From Selenomonas bovis DSM 23594 (GTDB lineage Bacteria; Bacillota; Negativicutes; Selenomonadales; Selenomonadaceae), in assembly GCF_000381005.1 (NCBI RefSeq), contig NZ_KB908391.1, positions 1-64,000 on the forward strand: a stretch of DNA of 64,000 nt, given 5' to 3'. Position 1 is the first letter of the stretch. Every line of letters starts with the position of its first letter. A model generated the notes under the pieces. That model searched no databases. It was not told the origin of the DNA and was given only the letters and a program-made list of their open reading frames with translations. This document shows, piece by piece, positions 48,767 to 57,410 of this stretch. The translations under genes and the position numbers were made by a program.

Positions 48767-49762
48767 TTACAAGAATAACGATTGAAAGATATTGAATACA
48801 TAACCCACGAAGATGATGCCGAGCGTGCAAAAGGAGACGAAGACCTGGAGCAGCCGGCGTTTCACAACCTGGCTCAGCATGATCAGGGAAGGAATGCTCA
48901 ACGTGGTGACCGCCATCATAAAGGAGAGGACGGTTCCGAGATTCGCGCCCTTGGCGAGCAGCGCCTCAGCAATGGGAATGGTGCCGAAGATATCGCCGTA
49001 CATGGGAACGCCAAGCAATGTCACCATGACGACGCCAAGGGGATTTCCGTCGCCGAACGCAGCGCTGATCCAGGCCGCCGGAATCCAGTTGTGGATCAAT
49101 GCGCCGATACCGACGCCGAGTAATATGTAGGGGAAGACCTTGCGGAAGGTGCGCGTCACTTGTTCCTTTGCGTAGCGGACGCGCTCATCGCGTGTCATCT
49201 TCTCCGCGGCGTCCTGCGGCAGAGGGGCGTTCCGAACGAAATCCTCCACATACCGCTCCATCCCGGCTCTCTCGATCAGCGTGCCGCCGATGACGGCGAT
49301 GATCAGGCCGACCACGACATAAGCGACGGCAATCTTAGCACCGAAGATGCTCATGAGGATGATGAGACTGCCTAAGTCCACCATGGGCGAAGAGATCAGG
49401 AAGGAAAAGGTAACACCAAGCGGCAGGCCGGCGCTCGTGAAGCCCATGAATATCGGAATCGACGAGCAAGAGCAGAAGGGCGTCACCGTACCGAGCAGGG
49501 CGCCTGTGATATTGGCGCCGAGTCCGTGGAACCGGCTCATGATCCGTCGGCTGCGTTCCGGAGGGAAATAGCTCTGGATATAGGAAACCAGGAAGATCAG
49601 GACGCAGAGCAGCAGCGTGATATTGATGACATCATAGAGGAAGAAATGCAGACTGCCGCCCAAGGGCTGGGCGATGTCGATGCCGAGCAGCTGCAGCCCG
49701 GTGCCGATTCCTTGGTTCAGCCATTGCATACCTAGGATTTGTGTTTGAATGAAATTCCACAT
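48767..49762 (-). CDS. ArsP/DUF318-type permease
   Basis: A 331-residue protein with about eight membrane helices in two halves. The first carries TPFCSCSSIPIF, the CSCS motif of the PF03773 permease family (ArsP and relatives), and the second PMYGDIFGTIPIAEALL. ArsP exports methylated organoarsenicals, but other family members have unknown substrates. The central cytoplasmic loop (about 175-210) is charged. The ATG overlaps the arsR stop (TGATG), showing one operon under ArsR control. Confidence 0.85.
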   Translation of the reverse strand: MWNFIQTQILGMQWLNQGIGTGLQLLGIDIAQPLGGSLHFFLYDVINITLLLCVLIFLVSYIQSYFPPERSRRIMSRFHGLGANITGALLGTVTPFCSCSSIPIFMGFTSAGLPLGVTFSFLISSPMVDLGSLIILMSIFGAKIAVAYVVVGLIIAVIGGTLIERAGMERYVEDFVRNAPLPQDAAEKMTRDERVRYAKEQVTRTFRKVFPYILLGVGIGALIHNWIPAAWISAAFGDGNPLGVVMVTLLGVPMYGDIFGTIPIAEALLAKGANLGTVLSFMMAVTTLSIPSLIMLSQVVKRRLLQVFVSFCTLGIIFVGYVFNIFQSLFL

Positions 49763-50046
49763 CAAGATACCCCTCCTGTGCAGCGAAGCGAAGCTATGAA
49801 TTTGCGGTACGCTGTCAAGGTTTCACAATCCAGCGAATAATACATCCACTTCCAATCCTTGCGACAGCGTATGATGCCAGCGTTTTCCAGCTGTTTCATG
49901 TGATGTGACAGGGTCGGCTGCGTGATCATGAGCTTCTCCAGGAGTTCGCAGGCACAACACTCTCCATGTGTCAGGAGTTGCACAATGCGCATGCGGTTCA
50001 GATCGCCCAATGCCTTGCAGATCAGGACGGCTCTTTCGATATCCAT
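49762..50046 (-). CDS. arsR: ArsR/SmtB-family repressor
   Basis: A 94-residue winged-helix repressor after GAGGAGGTG. The HTH covers about residues 40-62 (ITQPTLSHHMKQLENAG). Cysteines in GECCACELL (about 28-36) resemble the alpha-3 metalloid site ELCVCDL of ArsR; two more are at R61CRK and near the C-terminus. It would repress its own operon until a metal or metalloid binds. Repeated sites in the promoter support autoregulation. Confidence 0.92.
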   Translation of the reverse strand: MDIERAVLICKALGDLNRMRIVQLLTHGECCACELLEKLMITQPTLSHHMKQLENAGIIRCRKDWKWMYYSLDCETLTAYRKFIASLRCTGGVS

Positions 50047-50060
50047 GAAAACACCTCCTC

Positions 50061-50120
50061 ATATAGATAAACATCAATACTATGCGTTCAGTATAACATC
50101 ATATAGAAAAATGTCAATAC
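50061..50120 (-). promoter_or_regulatory. arsR promoter with two tandem operator repeats
   Basis: The minus strand has TTGACA (50112-50117) and TATACT (50090-50095) with a 16-bp spacer. Two 20-bp repeats of the form ATATAGAwAAAyrTCAATAC lie at 50061-50080 and 50101-50120, exactly 40 bp apart. One covers the -35 and spacer, the other the start of the transcript. Confidence 0.75.
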
Positions 50121-50215
50121 GATAATCATCTTTTCCATGCGTGCTCTTCGACGTATTCGGGGAAGTGGATCGGCAGCGATAAGCAGTGTTGGCTGGGATT
50201 TCCTGGGCAAGCATC

Positions 50216-50244
50216 TTGATAATTACTTTAAGGCATAGTATAAT
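50216..50244 (+). promoter_or_regulatory. promoter of the cobalamin riboswitch and cbiK
   Basis: TTGATA (50216-50221) and a perfect TATAAT (50239-50244) with a 17-bp spacer. Confidence 0.8.
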
Positions 50245-50287
50245 AACATACGTCAATCGGACATTTCTCAAAATCGCATACGGAGGA

Positions 50288-50462
50288 GCAGGTGTCGCAA
50301 GACTTAATAGGGAAGTCGGTAGGAGCCGCTGATGCATCAGTGGTTCCGGCAAAGCCGGCGCGGTCCCGCCACTGTGAGGGGAGCAGCTTTGCATGATGTC
50401 ACTGGAGATTATCTCTGGGAAGGCGCAGAGCGGCGATGAACCGAGCCAGGAGAACTGCCTGC
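50288..50462 (+). promoter_or_regulatory. cobalamin riboswitch
   Basis: A leader with the conserved landmarks of the B12 element: a 5' GTCGCAAGAC region, GCCGCTGATGCATCAGTGG, the CCCGCCACTGTGAGGG core, TCACTGG and GGGAAGGCGC. It ends with the B12 box GAGCCAGGAGAACTGCCT (50442-50459, consensus AGCCAGGAGACCTGCC). It would bind adenosyl- or related cobalamin and shut off cbiK through the terminator at 50549. Confidence 0.92.
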
Positions 50463-50548
50463 TCATCGGTCACCGATGGTACTCACGAAGGATGGGGAGG
50501 GGACTCTGGGCGGAGGCTCAGGCCTTTCTTTTTCATGGAAGCAGCATC

Positions 50549-50576
50549 GGCGGCGCAGGAAGCGCCGCCTTTTTTT
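50549..50576 (+). terminator. expression-platform terminator of the riboswitch
   Basis: GGCGGCGC and GCGCCGCC form a perfect 8-bp stem with a 5-base loop and T7. It lies about 90 bases after the B12 box and 97 before cbiK. Confidence 0.88.
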
Positions 50577-50672
50577 CGCTTGTGGGGAGCGGGCAGGCTT
50601 TCTGCGTGGGGGAGAAAGGTCTTTGGTAGAGATTGCTGATGAAATCAGCGATATTGCGAAGGGGGATTTCCT

Positions 50673-51671
50673 GTGAAAAATTGGAGAAACATGCTTGCAG
50701 CAACGCTTGCGGTCTCGGCACTCGTCGGCTTTTCCGCGCCGATGACGGAGGCGGCCTATTCCCTGAATCCAGAGGTCAAGGATGCGACGCCGGCGCTCAA
50801 GGAGGCGTCGCAGATCGGCGTGCTGAAGCACGAGACGCCCGAGCTTCAGAATGAGGCGAACAAGGACGCCATCGTCGTCATGAGCTTCGGCACGACGTTC
50901 AAGGACACGCGCGCGAAGACGATCGACGCGACGGTCAAGGCCATCCAGGCGGCGCACCCCGATGTCAAGGTCGTCACGGCGTTCACGAGCCATATCATCA
51001 TCGACCGCATCGCGAAGAACGAGGGCATCAAGTATCCGACGCCGGAGGAGGCCCTCCAAGAGCTCAAGAGCGACGGCTATACGCGCGTCGCGCTCGCGTC
51101 CCTCGATGTCATCCCGGGCATGGAGTATGCCTATGACAAGGGCGTCTACGAGAACTACAAGAACCAGTTCAAGAAGATGACGCTCGGTACGTCGCTCATG
51201 TACTGGCAGGGCCAGGAGGAGCAGCCGGACGATGTGACGGAGACAATCGAGGCGCTCGAGACGCAGTTCCCGAAGCTGAAGAAGGATGAGGCCATCCTCA
51301 TCATGGCGCACGGCACGCCGCAGGTGTCGAATGCGTACTACTCCGTCATCCAGGCGAAGATCAATGAACTCGGGCTCAAGAATGTCTTCGTCTACACGGT
51401 CGAGGGCTGGCCGTCTCTCGAGACGGTGATGCCGAAGCTCAAGGCAAACGGCATCAAGAAGGTCACGCTCATGCCGATGATGATGGTCGCGGGCGACCAC
51501 GCGAACAACGACATGGCGGGCAGCGACCCGGACAGCCACAAATCGCAGCTCGAGGCGGCGGGCTATAAGGTCGATGCCTATATCCACGGCATCGGCGAGA
51601 ACGAGAAGATCCGCGCGCTCTACGTCAAGCGCGCGAACGACGCGTGGGATGCGCTCGAGAGCGATAAGTAA
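50673..51671 (+). CDS. cbiK: periplasmic sirohydrochlorin cobaltochelatase CbiK
   Basis: A 332-residue class II chelatase starting at GTG after AAGGGGG. A signal peptide (about residues 1-27, MTEAA) marks it as the exported CbiKp type. Active-site histidines are in IMAHGTPQ (about 212) and VAGDHANND (about 273). CbiK inserts cobalt (or iron) into sirohydrochlorin. An exported form cannot easily feed cytoplasmic B12 synthesis and may instead serve cobalt, haem or tetrapyrrole handling. The cobalamin riboswitch upstream ties it to B12 status. Confidence 0.9.
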   Translation: MKNWRNMLAATLAVSALVGFSAPMTEAAYSLNPEVKDATPALKEASQIGVLKHETPELQNEANKDAIVVMSFGTTFKDTRAKTIDATVKAIQAAHPDVKVVTAFTSHIIIDRIAKNEGIKYPTPEEALQELKSDGYTRVALASLDVIPGMEYAYDKGVYENYKNQFKKMTLGTSLMYWQGQEEQPDDVTETIEALETQFPKLKKDEAILIMAHGTPQVSNAYYSVIQAKINELGLKNVFVYTVEGWPSLETVMPKLKANGIKKVTLMPMMMVAGDHANNDMAGSDPDSHKSQLEAAGYKVDAYIHGIGENEKIRALYVKRANDAWDALESDK

Positions 51672-51700
51672 GCAGAAAATGTCACGCTGAGGAGATGGCT

Positions 51701-51740
51701 CGGCGGCAGCAAGGAGGAATGCTGCCGCCGGGCCTCTTTT
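51701..51740 (+). terminator. terminator after cbiK
   Basis: CGGCGGCAGCA and TGCTGCCGCCG form an 11-bp perfect stem around AGGAGGAA, followed by GGCCTCTTTTG. Confidence 0.85.
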
Positions 51741-51927
51741 GTTGGGCGCATGGGCTGCTCGCGCGGAACGGCTTTATGGAGAAAGCGCCTGCCTCTGATA
51801 TGCGCCGGTCGGGCATGCTCGCTGCGAGGCGCGCAGCACGGGAGCGTGTCAAGGAAGCAGGAATCCGCCAGTGAGACAGCGAATGATGAAGTGTGAAGCA
51901 GATGTCAGATGCAGAAAGGAGTGGGAC

Positions 51928-52434
51928 ATGGTGTTTCGCGAAATGAGGAGGAATCGGCAGGCGCTCTCGCGGGAGGAATGCGTGCGCGTTTTGCAGCAGG
52001 CGACTTCGGGCGTGCTTTCGGTAGCTGGCGATGATGGCTATCCGTACGGTGTGCCGCTGTCGTTTGCGTGGTCGGAGGGCAAGCTGTATTTTCATGCGGC
52101 GAAGAGCGGGCACAAGCTTGATGCCCTGCGTCGGCAGGAGAAGGCGTCGTTCTGCGTCATCTTGCAGGATCACGTTGTGCCGGAAGAGTTCACGACCTAT
52201 TACCGAAGCGTCATTGCGTTCGGCAAGGTGCGCATCATCGAGTCGGATGACGATCCAGAAAAGCGCCGCGGGCTGGATCTGCTCGCGGACAAATATTGCC
52301 AGGATGTTTCCGCGAAGAGCCGTGAGGCTGAAATCAGCAAGCTGAAGCAGGCGCTCGTCGTCCTCGTGCTCGACATCGAGCATGCAACGGGCAAAGAGGC
52401 GAGGGAGCTCATGGAAAAGCGTCAGCAGGTCTGA
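51928..52434 (+). CDS. pyridoxamine 5'-phosphate oxidase-fold flavoprotein (NimA-like)
   Basis: A 168-residue split-barrel FMN-binding protein; ATG after AGAAAGGAGTGGGAC. It has the family's opening (MRRNRQALSREECVRVLQQA), GVLSVAGDDGYPYGVPLSFAW, FHAAKSGHKLDALRR and a later SVIAFGKVRII strand. These proteins often reduce nitroimidazoles or other substrates, but the substrate here cannot be told. It stands alone between the cbiK terminator and the ABC exporter. Confidence 0.87.
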   Translation: MVFREMRRNRQALSREECVRVLQQATSGVLSVAGDDGYPYGVPLSFAWSEGKLYFHAAKSGHKLDALRRQEKASFCVILQDHVVPEEFTTYYRSVIAFGKVRIIESDDDPEKRRGLDLLADKYCQDVSAKSREAEISKLKQALVVLVLDIEHATGKEARELMEKRQQV

Positions 52435-52555
52435 GGCTTTCCTTTGCGCGCATGCTGCGAGAGACGGCAGGAGGGCGTTGGCTGCTCCTGCCGTCTTTGT
52501 TTCGCTTGCCAGATGTGATAGAATGAGTACGTATCTCAGCGATAGGAGGAAAAGG

Positions 52556-53320
52556 ATGCAGCCAATGATGGAGCTGGAGGCGCTGACGAAGCGCTTCCGC
52601 CATAAGGATAAGGCGGGCCGCATGGCCTGGAAGACGGCGGTGGACGGCCTCTCGCTCTCGGTGGGGCGCGGGGAGGTGTTCGGCCTGCTCGGCCCGAACG
52701 GTGCGGGCAAGACGACGACGATCCGCATGCTCACGCTGCTCACGGAGCCGACCTCGGGCCGGATCCTCTACGGCGGGCAGGAGGCCGCGACGCATGCGCG
52801 CATGGTCAAGCAGCTCATCGGGGTCGTGCCGCAGCATGTGAATTTCGATCAGGATCTCACGGTCTGGGAGAATCTCGAGCTGCACGCGCGGCTACATCAC
52901 ATGGGACGCGCGGCGCGGGAGGCGCGCATCCGGCAGCTGCTCGACTATGTGGAGCTCTCCGAGGTGCAGAACGACGGCGTGCGCCGCCTCTCAGGCGGCA
53001 TGAAGCGCCGCCTGCTCATCGTGCGCGCGCTCATTCACCGGCCGCGCGTGCTCTTCCTCGACGAGCCGACGGTCGCGCTCGATCCGCAGGTGCGCCGCCG
53101 CATCTGGACGCTCGTGCGCAAGATGAAAGCGGCGGGCGTGACGGTGTTCCTCACGACGCATTACATCGAGGAGGCGGAGGCGCTCTGCGACCGCGTGGCG
53201 ATGCTCGCGGGCGGGCGGCTCGTCGATCTCGATACGCCGACGCATTTCTGCGAGAAAATGGGACTTTCGACGCTCGAGGATGTGTTCCTCGCGCTCACGG
53301 GGAAGAAGGTGCAGCCATGA
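52556..53320 (+). CDS. ABC-2 exporter ATP-binding protein
   Basis: A 254-residue ABC ATPase: Walker A GPNGAGKTTT (about residues 43-52), Q-loop GVVPQH, signature LSGGMKRRLLI, Walker B VLFLDEPTVALDP and H-loop TTHYIEEAEALCD. It resembles DrrA/NodI-type drug or polysaccharide exporters. ATG after TAGGAGGAAAAGG; a likely promoter (TTGTTT, 16 bp, TAGAAT) lies just upstream. It overlaps the permease gene (ATGA). Confidence 0.93.
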   Translation: MQPMMELEALTKRFRHKDKAGRMAWKTAVDGLSLSVGRGEVFGLLGPNGAGKTTTIRMLTLLTEPTSGRILYGGQEAATHARMVKQLIGVVPQHVNFDQDLTVWENLELHARLHHMGRAAREARIRQLLDYVELSEVQNDGVRRLSGGMKRRLLIVRALIHRPRVLFLDEPTVALDPQVRRRIWTLVRKMKAAGVTVFLTTHYIEEAEALCDRVAMLAGGRLVDLDTPTHFCEKMGLSTLEDVFLALTGKKVQP

Positions 53321-54060
53321 ACGCGCTCATGGATATCTGGACGGTATTCTGGCGCGATTGGGTGGTGCTGCGGCGGCGTCTCACGAAGTTCATCCTCTCG
53401 CGCATGGTAGCGCCGATGCTCTATCTCGTGGCGTTCGGCTGGGGGCTCGGCAGGAGCATCCAGGTGGCGTCCGGCACGTATCTCGATTTCCTCGTGCCGG
53501 GCATCCTCGCGCTCAATTCCATGAATATCAGCTTCAACAGCATCACGCCCGTACACGCGGAGCGCATCTATCACAAGAGCCTCGAGGAGTACCTCATCGC
53601 GCCCATCTGGCCGCCCGCGTTCGTCATCGGCAAGGTACTCGCCGCCGTGCTGCGCGGCCTCATCTCCTCGGCCATCATCGTCGCACTTGCGCTGCTCTTC
53701 GGCGCGCAGATCGCGTTCTCGCCGCTCTTTCTCGCCGTGCTCGTGCTCAACTGCGTCATCTTCGCGGAGATCGGGTTCCTCGCGGCGATGAAAATCAGTA
53801 CGTATGAGGAGATGGGGCAGGTCAATACGTATATCCTGCTGCCGATGTCGTTCCTCTGCGGCACCTTTTTCTCGACGCACGCGCTGCCGGCGGCTGTGCG
53901 ATTCTTTATCGAGCTGCTGCCGCTCACGCACACGAGCTATCTTCTGCGCGGCCTCGGGACGGGAACGGCGGTATCGCCGCTCTCATTGCTCGTGCTGCTC
54001 GCGTATGCCGTGCTCTGCTTTGCCTGGAGCTGCCGCGCGTTTTCCCATCTCAGGAGGTAA
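53317..54060 (+). CDS. ABC-2 type permease
   Basis: A 247-residue membrane protein with six hydrophobic helices and the ABC-2 domain pattern of NodJ/DrrB proteins, including YLDFLVPGILALNSMN near residue 45. It starts on the ATPase stop and forms an exporter with it. The substrate is unknown. Confidence 0.9.
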   Translation: MNALMDIWTVFWRDWVVLRRRLTKFILSRMVAPMLYLVAFGWGLGRSIQVASGTYLDFLVPGILALNSMNISFNSITPVHAERIYHKSLEEYLIAPIWPPAFVIGKVLAAVLRGLISSAIIVALALLFGAQIAFSPLFLAVLVLNCVIFAEIGFLAAMKISTYEEMGQVNTYILLPMSFLCGTFFSTHALPAAVRFFIELLPLTHTSYLLRGLGTGTAVSPLSLLVLLAYAVLCFAWSCRAFSHLRR

Positions 54061-54063
54061 ACT

Positions 54064-54927
54064 TTGTTCAAGACGATTCTGCATCACCGCGCGTCCTCAT
54101 GCGAGGACTGCGCGAAACTCTGCTGCACGAAAATCGATGATTTCACGGTTCGCATCGGGAGCTTGACGATCTTCGAGCATGTGCATCTCCATGTTCACTG
54201 CGGGCAGCTCACGGCGCTCATCGGTCCGAACGGCGCGGGCAAGAGCACGCTGCTGCGCTCCATCCTCGGCGAGGTGCCGCACACGGGAACGCTCCACTAT
54301 GTCGATGCGAAGGGCAAGCACACGGGCCATCCCGTCATCGGCTATGTGCCGCAGTATCTGCGCTTCGACGTGAGCGCACCGACGAGCGTTGAGGATATCT
54401 TCATGGCGTGCCTTTCGCGCCGCCCTGTCTGGCTGCTGCCTGCGGGCAAGCTGCGCGCGCGCATCCAGCGCGGTCTCGCGCGCGTCCACGCGGAGCATCT
54501 CATCGACCGGCGGCTCGGCGCGCTCTCAGGCGGCGAGCTGCAGCGCGTATTGCTCGCGCTCGCGCTCGATCCGATGCCGGATCTCCTGCTGCTCGATGAG
54601 CCGGTGTCCGGCGTCGATCAGAACGGTCTCGAGCTCTTCTATGAGATCGTGGCGGAGCTGCGCGAGCAGGAGGACATGGCCATCATCCTCATCTCGCACG
54701 ATCTCAACATGGTCGCGAAGCATGCGGATCAGGTCGTGCTGCTCGATAAGCGCGTCATCTGCTCGGGAACGCCCGAGGAGGTTTTCTCCGATCAGCGCAC
54801 GAAACATATCTTCGGCGTGCTCGCGGGCGAGACGGCGCGCGAGGCCGCGGCGGAGATTCCCGGCGCCGCGCGGGAGCAGGCGGGCGCTGCGCCTGCGGCA
54901 GATGCTATGGGAAGGAGGAATGCCTGA
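54064..54927 (+). CDS. metal ABC transporter ATPase (ZnuC/MntB-like)
   Basis: A 287-residue ABC ATPase with a TTG start after CAGGAGGTAAAC. An unusual Cys-rich N-terminus (SSCEDCAKLCCTK) precedes Walker A GPNGAGKSTLL, Q-loop GYVPQYL, signature LSGGELQRVLLA and Walker B LLLLDEPVSGVD. The pattern is that of zinc/manganese importers. The N-terminal cysteines may sense or hold metal. No substrate-binding protein is encoded in the window. Confidence 0.88.
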   Translation: MFKTILHHRASSCEDCAKLCCTKIDDFTVRIGSLTIFEHVHLHVHCGQLTALIGPNGAGKSTLLRSILGEVPHTGTLHYVDAKGKHTGHPVIGYVPQYLRFDVSAPTSVEDIFMACLSRRPVWLLPAGKLRARIQRGLARVHAEHLIDRRLGALSGGELQRVLLALALDPMPDLLLLDEPVSGVDQNGLELFYEIVAELREQEDMAIILISHDLNMVAKHADQVVLLDKRVICSGTPEEVFSDQRTKHIFGVLAGETAREAAAEIPGAAREQAGAAPAADAMGRRNA

Positions 54928-55763
54928 TGGAGACCATCGCGGGCCTTCTGCCGCAGCTGCTGCCCTTTGAGTGGGCCGCGCACCATTTCATGCAGAACGC
55001 GTTCCTCGCCATTTTGCTCGTGACGCCGCTCTTCGGCCTGATGAGCACGATGGTGGTCGCGAGCCGCATGGCCTTTTTCTCCGACTCACTGGGTCACGGC
55101 GCGTTCACGGGCATCGCCATCGGCGTGCTGCTCGGCTCCGTTTCGCCGCTTTTGTCGCTCGTGCTCTTTTCCGTGGCGTTCGCGGTGTTCATCACGTATA
55201 TCAAGAACAAGAGCACGGCGTCGACGGATACCGTCATCGGCGTCTTCTCCTCGACGGCCATCGCTCTCGGCCTCATGCTCATGAGTTACGGCGGCGGATT
55301 CAATAAGTTCTCCTCGTATCTCATCGGCGACATCCTCAGCGTGACACCGGAGGACCTCTCGGCGCTCGCCGTCGTCTTCCTGCTCGTGTTCATCGCCTGG
55401 GGGGTGCTCTTCAACCAGCTCCTCGTGCTCTCCATCAACGCCTCGTTCGCGCGCAGCCGCGGCATCCGCGGCTTCTGGGTGGAGAGTGCGTTCGCCGCGC
55501 TGCTCGCCGTTGTCGTCTCCATCAGCATCCAGTGGGTGGGCATCCTCATCATCAACGCCCTGCTCGTGCTGCCCGCGGCCGCCGCGCGCAATGTCGCGCA
55601 GAATGTCAAGCAGTACCATCTCTTCTCCGTGCTCACGGCGCTTTTCTCGGGCATCACGGGTCTGCTGCTCGCGTATTACTTCAATATGGCGGCGGGCGCG
55701 ACGATCGTCGTCGTCTCGTCGGCGGTGTTCTTCGCGACGCTGCTGCTCGGCAGGCGGCGCTGA
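54927..55763 (+). CDS. metal ABC transporter permease (ZnuB-like)
   Basis: A 278-residue ABC-3 family permease with eight or so helices. Family motifs include SDSLGHGAFTGIAIG, STASTDTVIGVFSSTAIALG and LLVLPAAAARNVAQN. It begins on the last base of the ATPase gene. Together they import a divalent metal such as zinc or manganese. Confidence 0.92.
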   Translation: METIAGLLPQLLPFEWAAHHFMQNAFLAILLVTPLFGLMSTMVVASRMAFFSDSLGHGAFTGIAIGVLLGSVSPLLSLVLFSVAFAVFITYIKNKSTASTDTVIGVFSSTAIALGLMLMSYGGGFNKFSSYLIGDILSVTPEDLSALAVVFLLVFIAWGVLFNQLLVLSINASFARSRGIRGFWVESAFAALLAVVVSISIQWVGILIINALLVLPAAAARNVAQNVKQYHLFSVLTALFSGITGLLLAYYFNMAAGATIVVVSSAVFFATLLLGRRR

Positions 55764-55840
55764 CCGCCGCCCGGAAAGTGCGGAGGAGGGCACACAGACG
55801 CAGCATCGCGTTTGAGAACTATTGAAAGGAAGGATTCCCC

Positions 55841-56233
55841 TTGCCATCGGTTGTCTTGGTATTCCTCGGCGGCGGCCTCGGCGCCGTCTGCCGCTATTTC
55901 GTGACGACGCAGGTCGGCGCGCGGTTCGGGACGGTGTTTCCGTTCGGCACGCTCACGGTCAATACGCTCGGCAGCTTCCTCATGGGTCTCCTCATGGGCG
56001 CGCTCCTCTTCCTCACGGAGCGCACGGGCCTCACGGCCGGCCCGCTGAAGCTTCTCCTGACCGTCGGCTTCCTCGGCGGCTTCACGACGTTCTCCTCGTT
56101 CAGCATGGAGACGATGACGCTCTTGCGCGGCAGCAGCTATTTCTACGCGGCGGCCAACGTCGCGCTGAACCTTTTCTGCGGCTTCTGCGCCGTCTGGGCG
56201 GGACTCATGCTCGCGCGGACGCTCGTGAGATGA
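55841..56233 (+). CDS. crcB: CrcB/FluC fluoride channel
   Basis: A 130-residue four-helix protein with a TTG start after AAAGGAAGGATT. The motifs GGGLGAVCRYF, TLTVNTLGSFLMG and GGFTTFSSFSMET are diagnostic of FluC, whose dimers form a fluoride-selective double-barrelled channel. It exports toxic fluoride. Only one copy was seen; no fluoride riboswitch was recognised in the 77-base gap before it. Confidence 0.95.
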   Translation: MPSVVLVFLGGGLGAVCRYFVTTQVGARFGTVFPFGTLTVNTLGSFLMGLLMGALLFLTERTGLTAGPLKLLLTVGFLGGFTTFSSFSMETMTLLRGSSYFYAAANVALNLFCGFCAVWAGLMLARTLVR

Positions 56234-56305
56234 GATGCTAGGGGGCAGTGGATGCCCTGCGGCCTGACGCTGCACGCGGAAATAGTTGAATAAGCGATAC
56301 CATTC

Positions 56306-56350
56306 AAATGGGACACGCTCGTACTGGTTATGAGCGTGTCCCATTTTTGC
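56306..56350 (+). terminator. terminator after crcB
   Basis: A 15-bp perfect stem (AAATGGGACACGCTC and complement, 56306-56320 with 56332-56346), 11-base loop and T-tract. It is symmetrical enough to act in both directions. Confidence 0.88.
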
Positions 56351-56378
56351 AGTTACAAAAAATAAACGTGGCAGCGTC

Positions 56379-56437
56379 TTGCAAAATATAAGCAACCGCG
56401 GTATGATATAGCCGAAGTAGATATAAAAAATATATCT
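56379..56437 (+). promoter_or_regulatory. promoter and inverted repeat of the LysR gene
   Basis: TTGCAA (56379-56384) and TATGAT (56402-56407) with a 17-bp spacer. AGATATA-AAAAA-TATATCT (56419-56437), a perfect inverted repeat, lies at the start of the transcript and is a plausible autoregulatory LysR site. Confidence 0.65.
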
Positions 56438-56483
56438 AGCAGCGAATGAAATACAAAAAATATATAAAGGAGATGAGACGACC

Positions 56484-57410
56484 TTGGATCTGAAACAGCT
56501 TCATTATTTCATGACCATCGTCAAGGAGCAGCAGATCACGGCAGCCGCCAAGAAGCTGCACATGACACAGCCGCCGTTATCGCATCAGATGAAGCTGCTG
56601 GAAACGGAGCTCTCTGCCCAGCTCTTCAAACGCGGCTCGCAGTATATCGAGCTCACGGAGGCGGGGCGTCTGCTCGCGCGGCGCGCGCAGCAGCTTCTGG
56701 ATATGGCGGCTGATACCGTGCGCGAGATCGATGAGCTCAACCAGCGCCTCGAGGGAACGCTTTCCATCGGGACGATCTCCTCGTCCGGCAGCATCCTGCT
56801 CAGCCCGGGGATGCAGGCGTTTCATCGGGAATACCGCAAGGTTCATTTCGAGATTCACGATGCCAACACGTATCAGCTGATCGAGGAGCTTGAGAAGGGC
56901 ATCATCGAGATCGGCATCGTGCGTACGCCGTTCCATACGAGTTCGTTCAACTGCCGGTTCCTGAATACGGAGCCCATGGCCGCCGTCATGACGGCGGATC
57001 TCGACTGGTGTCCCGAGCGGGAGGAGATCGCTGTCACGGAGCTTCACGAGCGGCCACTCATCATCTATCGGCGCTTCCAGCAGCTGCTGCAGGAGGTCTT
57101 CGACGAGAAACAGGTGGCACCTGAGATATCCTGCCGCAATGACGACGCGAGGACCACTGTCCTCTGGGCCAACGCGGGCCTTGGCATCGGTATCGTGCCG
57201 CGCTCGGCGGTGGCGCTGGCTGCGCATGAGCAGCTGCGTGTCAAGACCATCGCTGAGCCGGCGCTCGAAACGCATATCGCGGCTGTCTGGCGGCGTCATA
57301 CGGAGCTTTCGCGGATCGGAGAAGCATTTTTGACGGCACTTTGCGGCCCGGACGCGGCGGCAGAGGCAGACGGGAAACAGGAGGAAAATCAATGTCCGAC
57401 GAGGAAATGA
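56484..57410 (+). CDS. LysR-family transcriptional regulator
   Basis: A 308-residue LysR protein with a TTG start after AAAGGAGATGAG. The winged HTH (about residues 1-65) reads ITAAAKKLHMTQPPLSHQMKLLE. An effector domain follows with TISSSGS and GIGIVPRSAV. It is co-transcribed with, and overlaps, the chromate transporter pair, so it probably controls them in response to an anion or stress signal. Confidence 0.92.
   Translation: MDLKQLHYFMTIVKEQQITAAAKKLHMTQPPLSHQMKLLETELSAQLFKRGSQYIELTEAGRLLARRAQQLLDMAADTVREIDELNQRLEGTLSIGTISSSGSILLSPGMQAFHREYRKVHFEIHDANTYQLIEELEKGIIEIGIVRTPFHTSSFNCRFLNTEPMAAVMTADLDWCPEREEIAVTELHERPLIIYRRFQQLLQEVFDEKQVAPEISCRNDDARTTVLWANAGLGIGIVPRSAVALAAHEQLRVKTIAEPALETHIAAVWRRHTELSRIGEAFLTALCGPDAAAEADGKQEENQCPTRK

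Noticed and set aside
50463-51587. A 374-codon minus-strand frame opposite cbiK
   Set aside because: Shadow of cbiK and its leader, rich in Arg, His and Asp. The riboswitch and signal peptide fix the plus strand.
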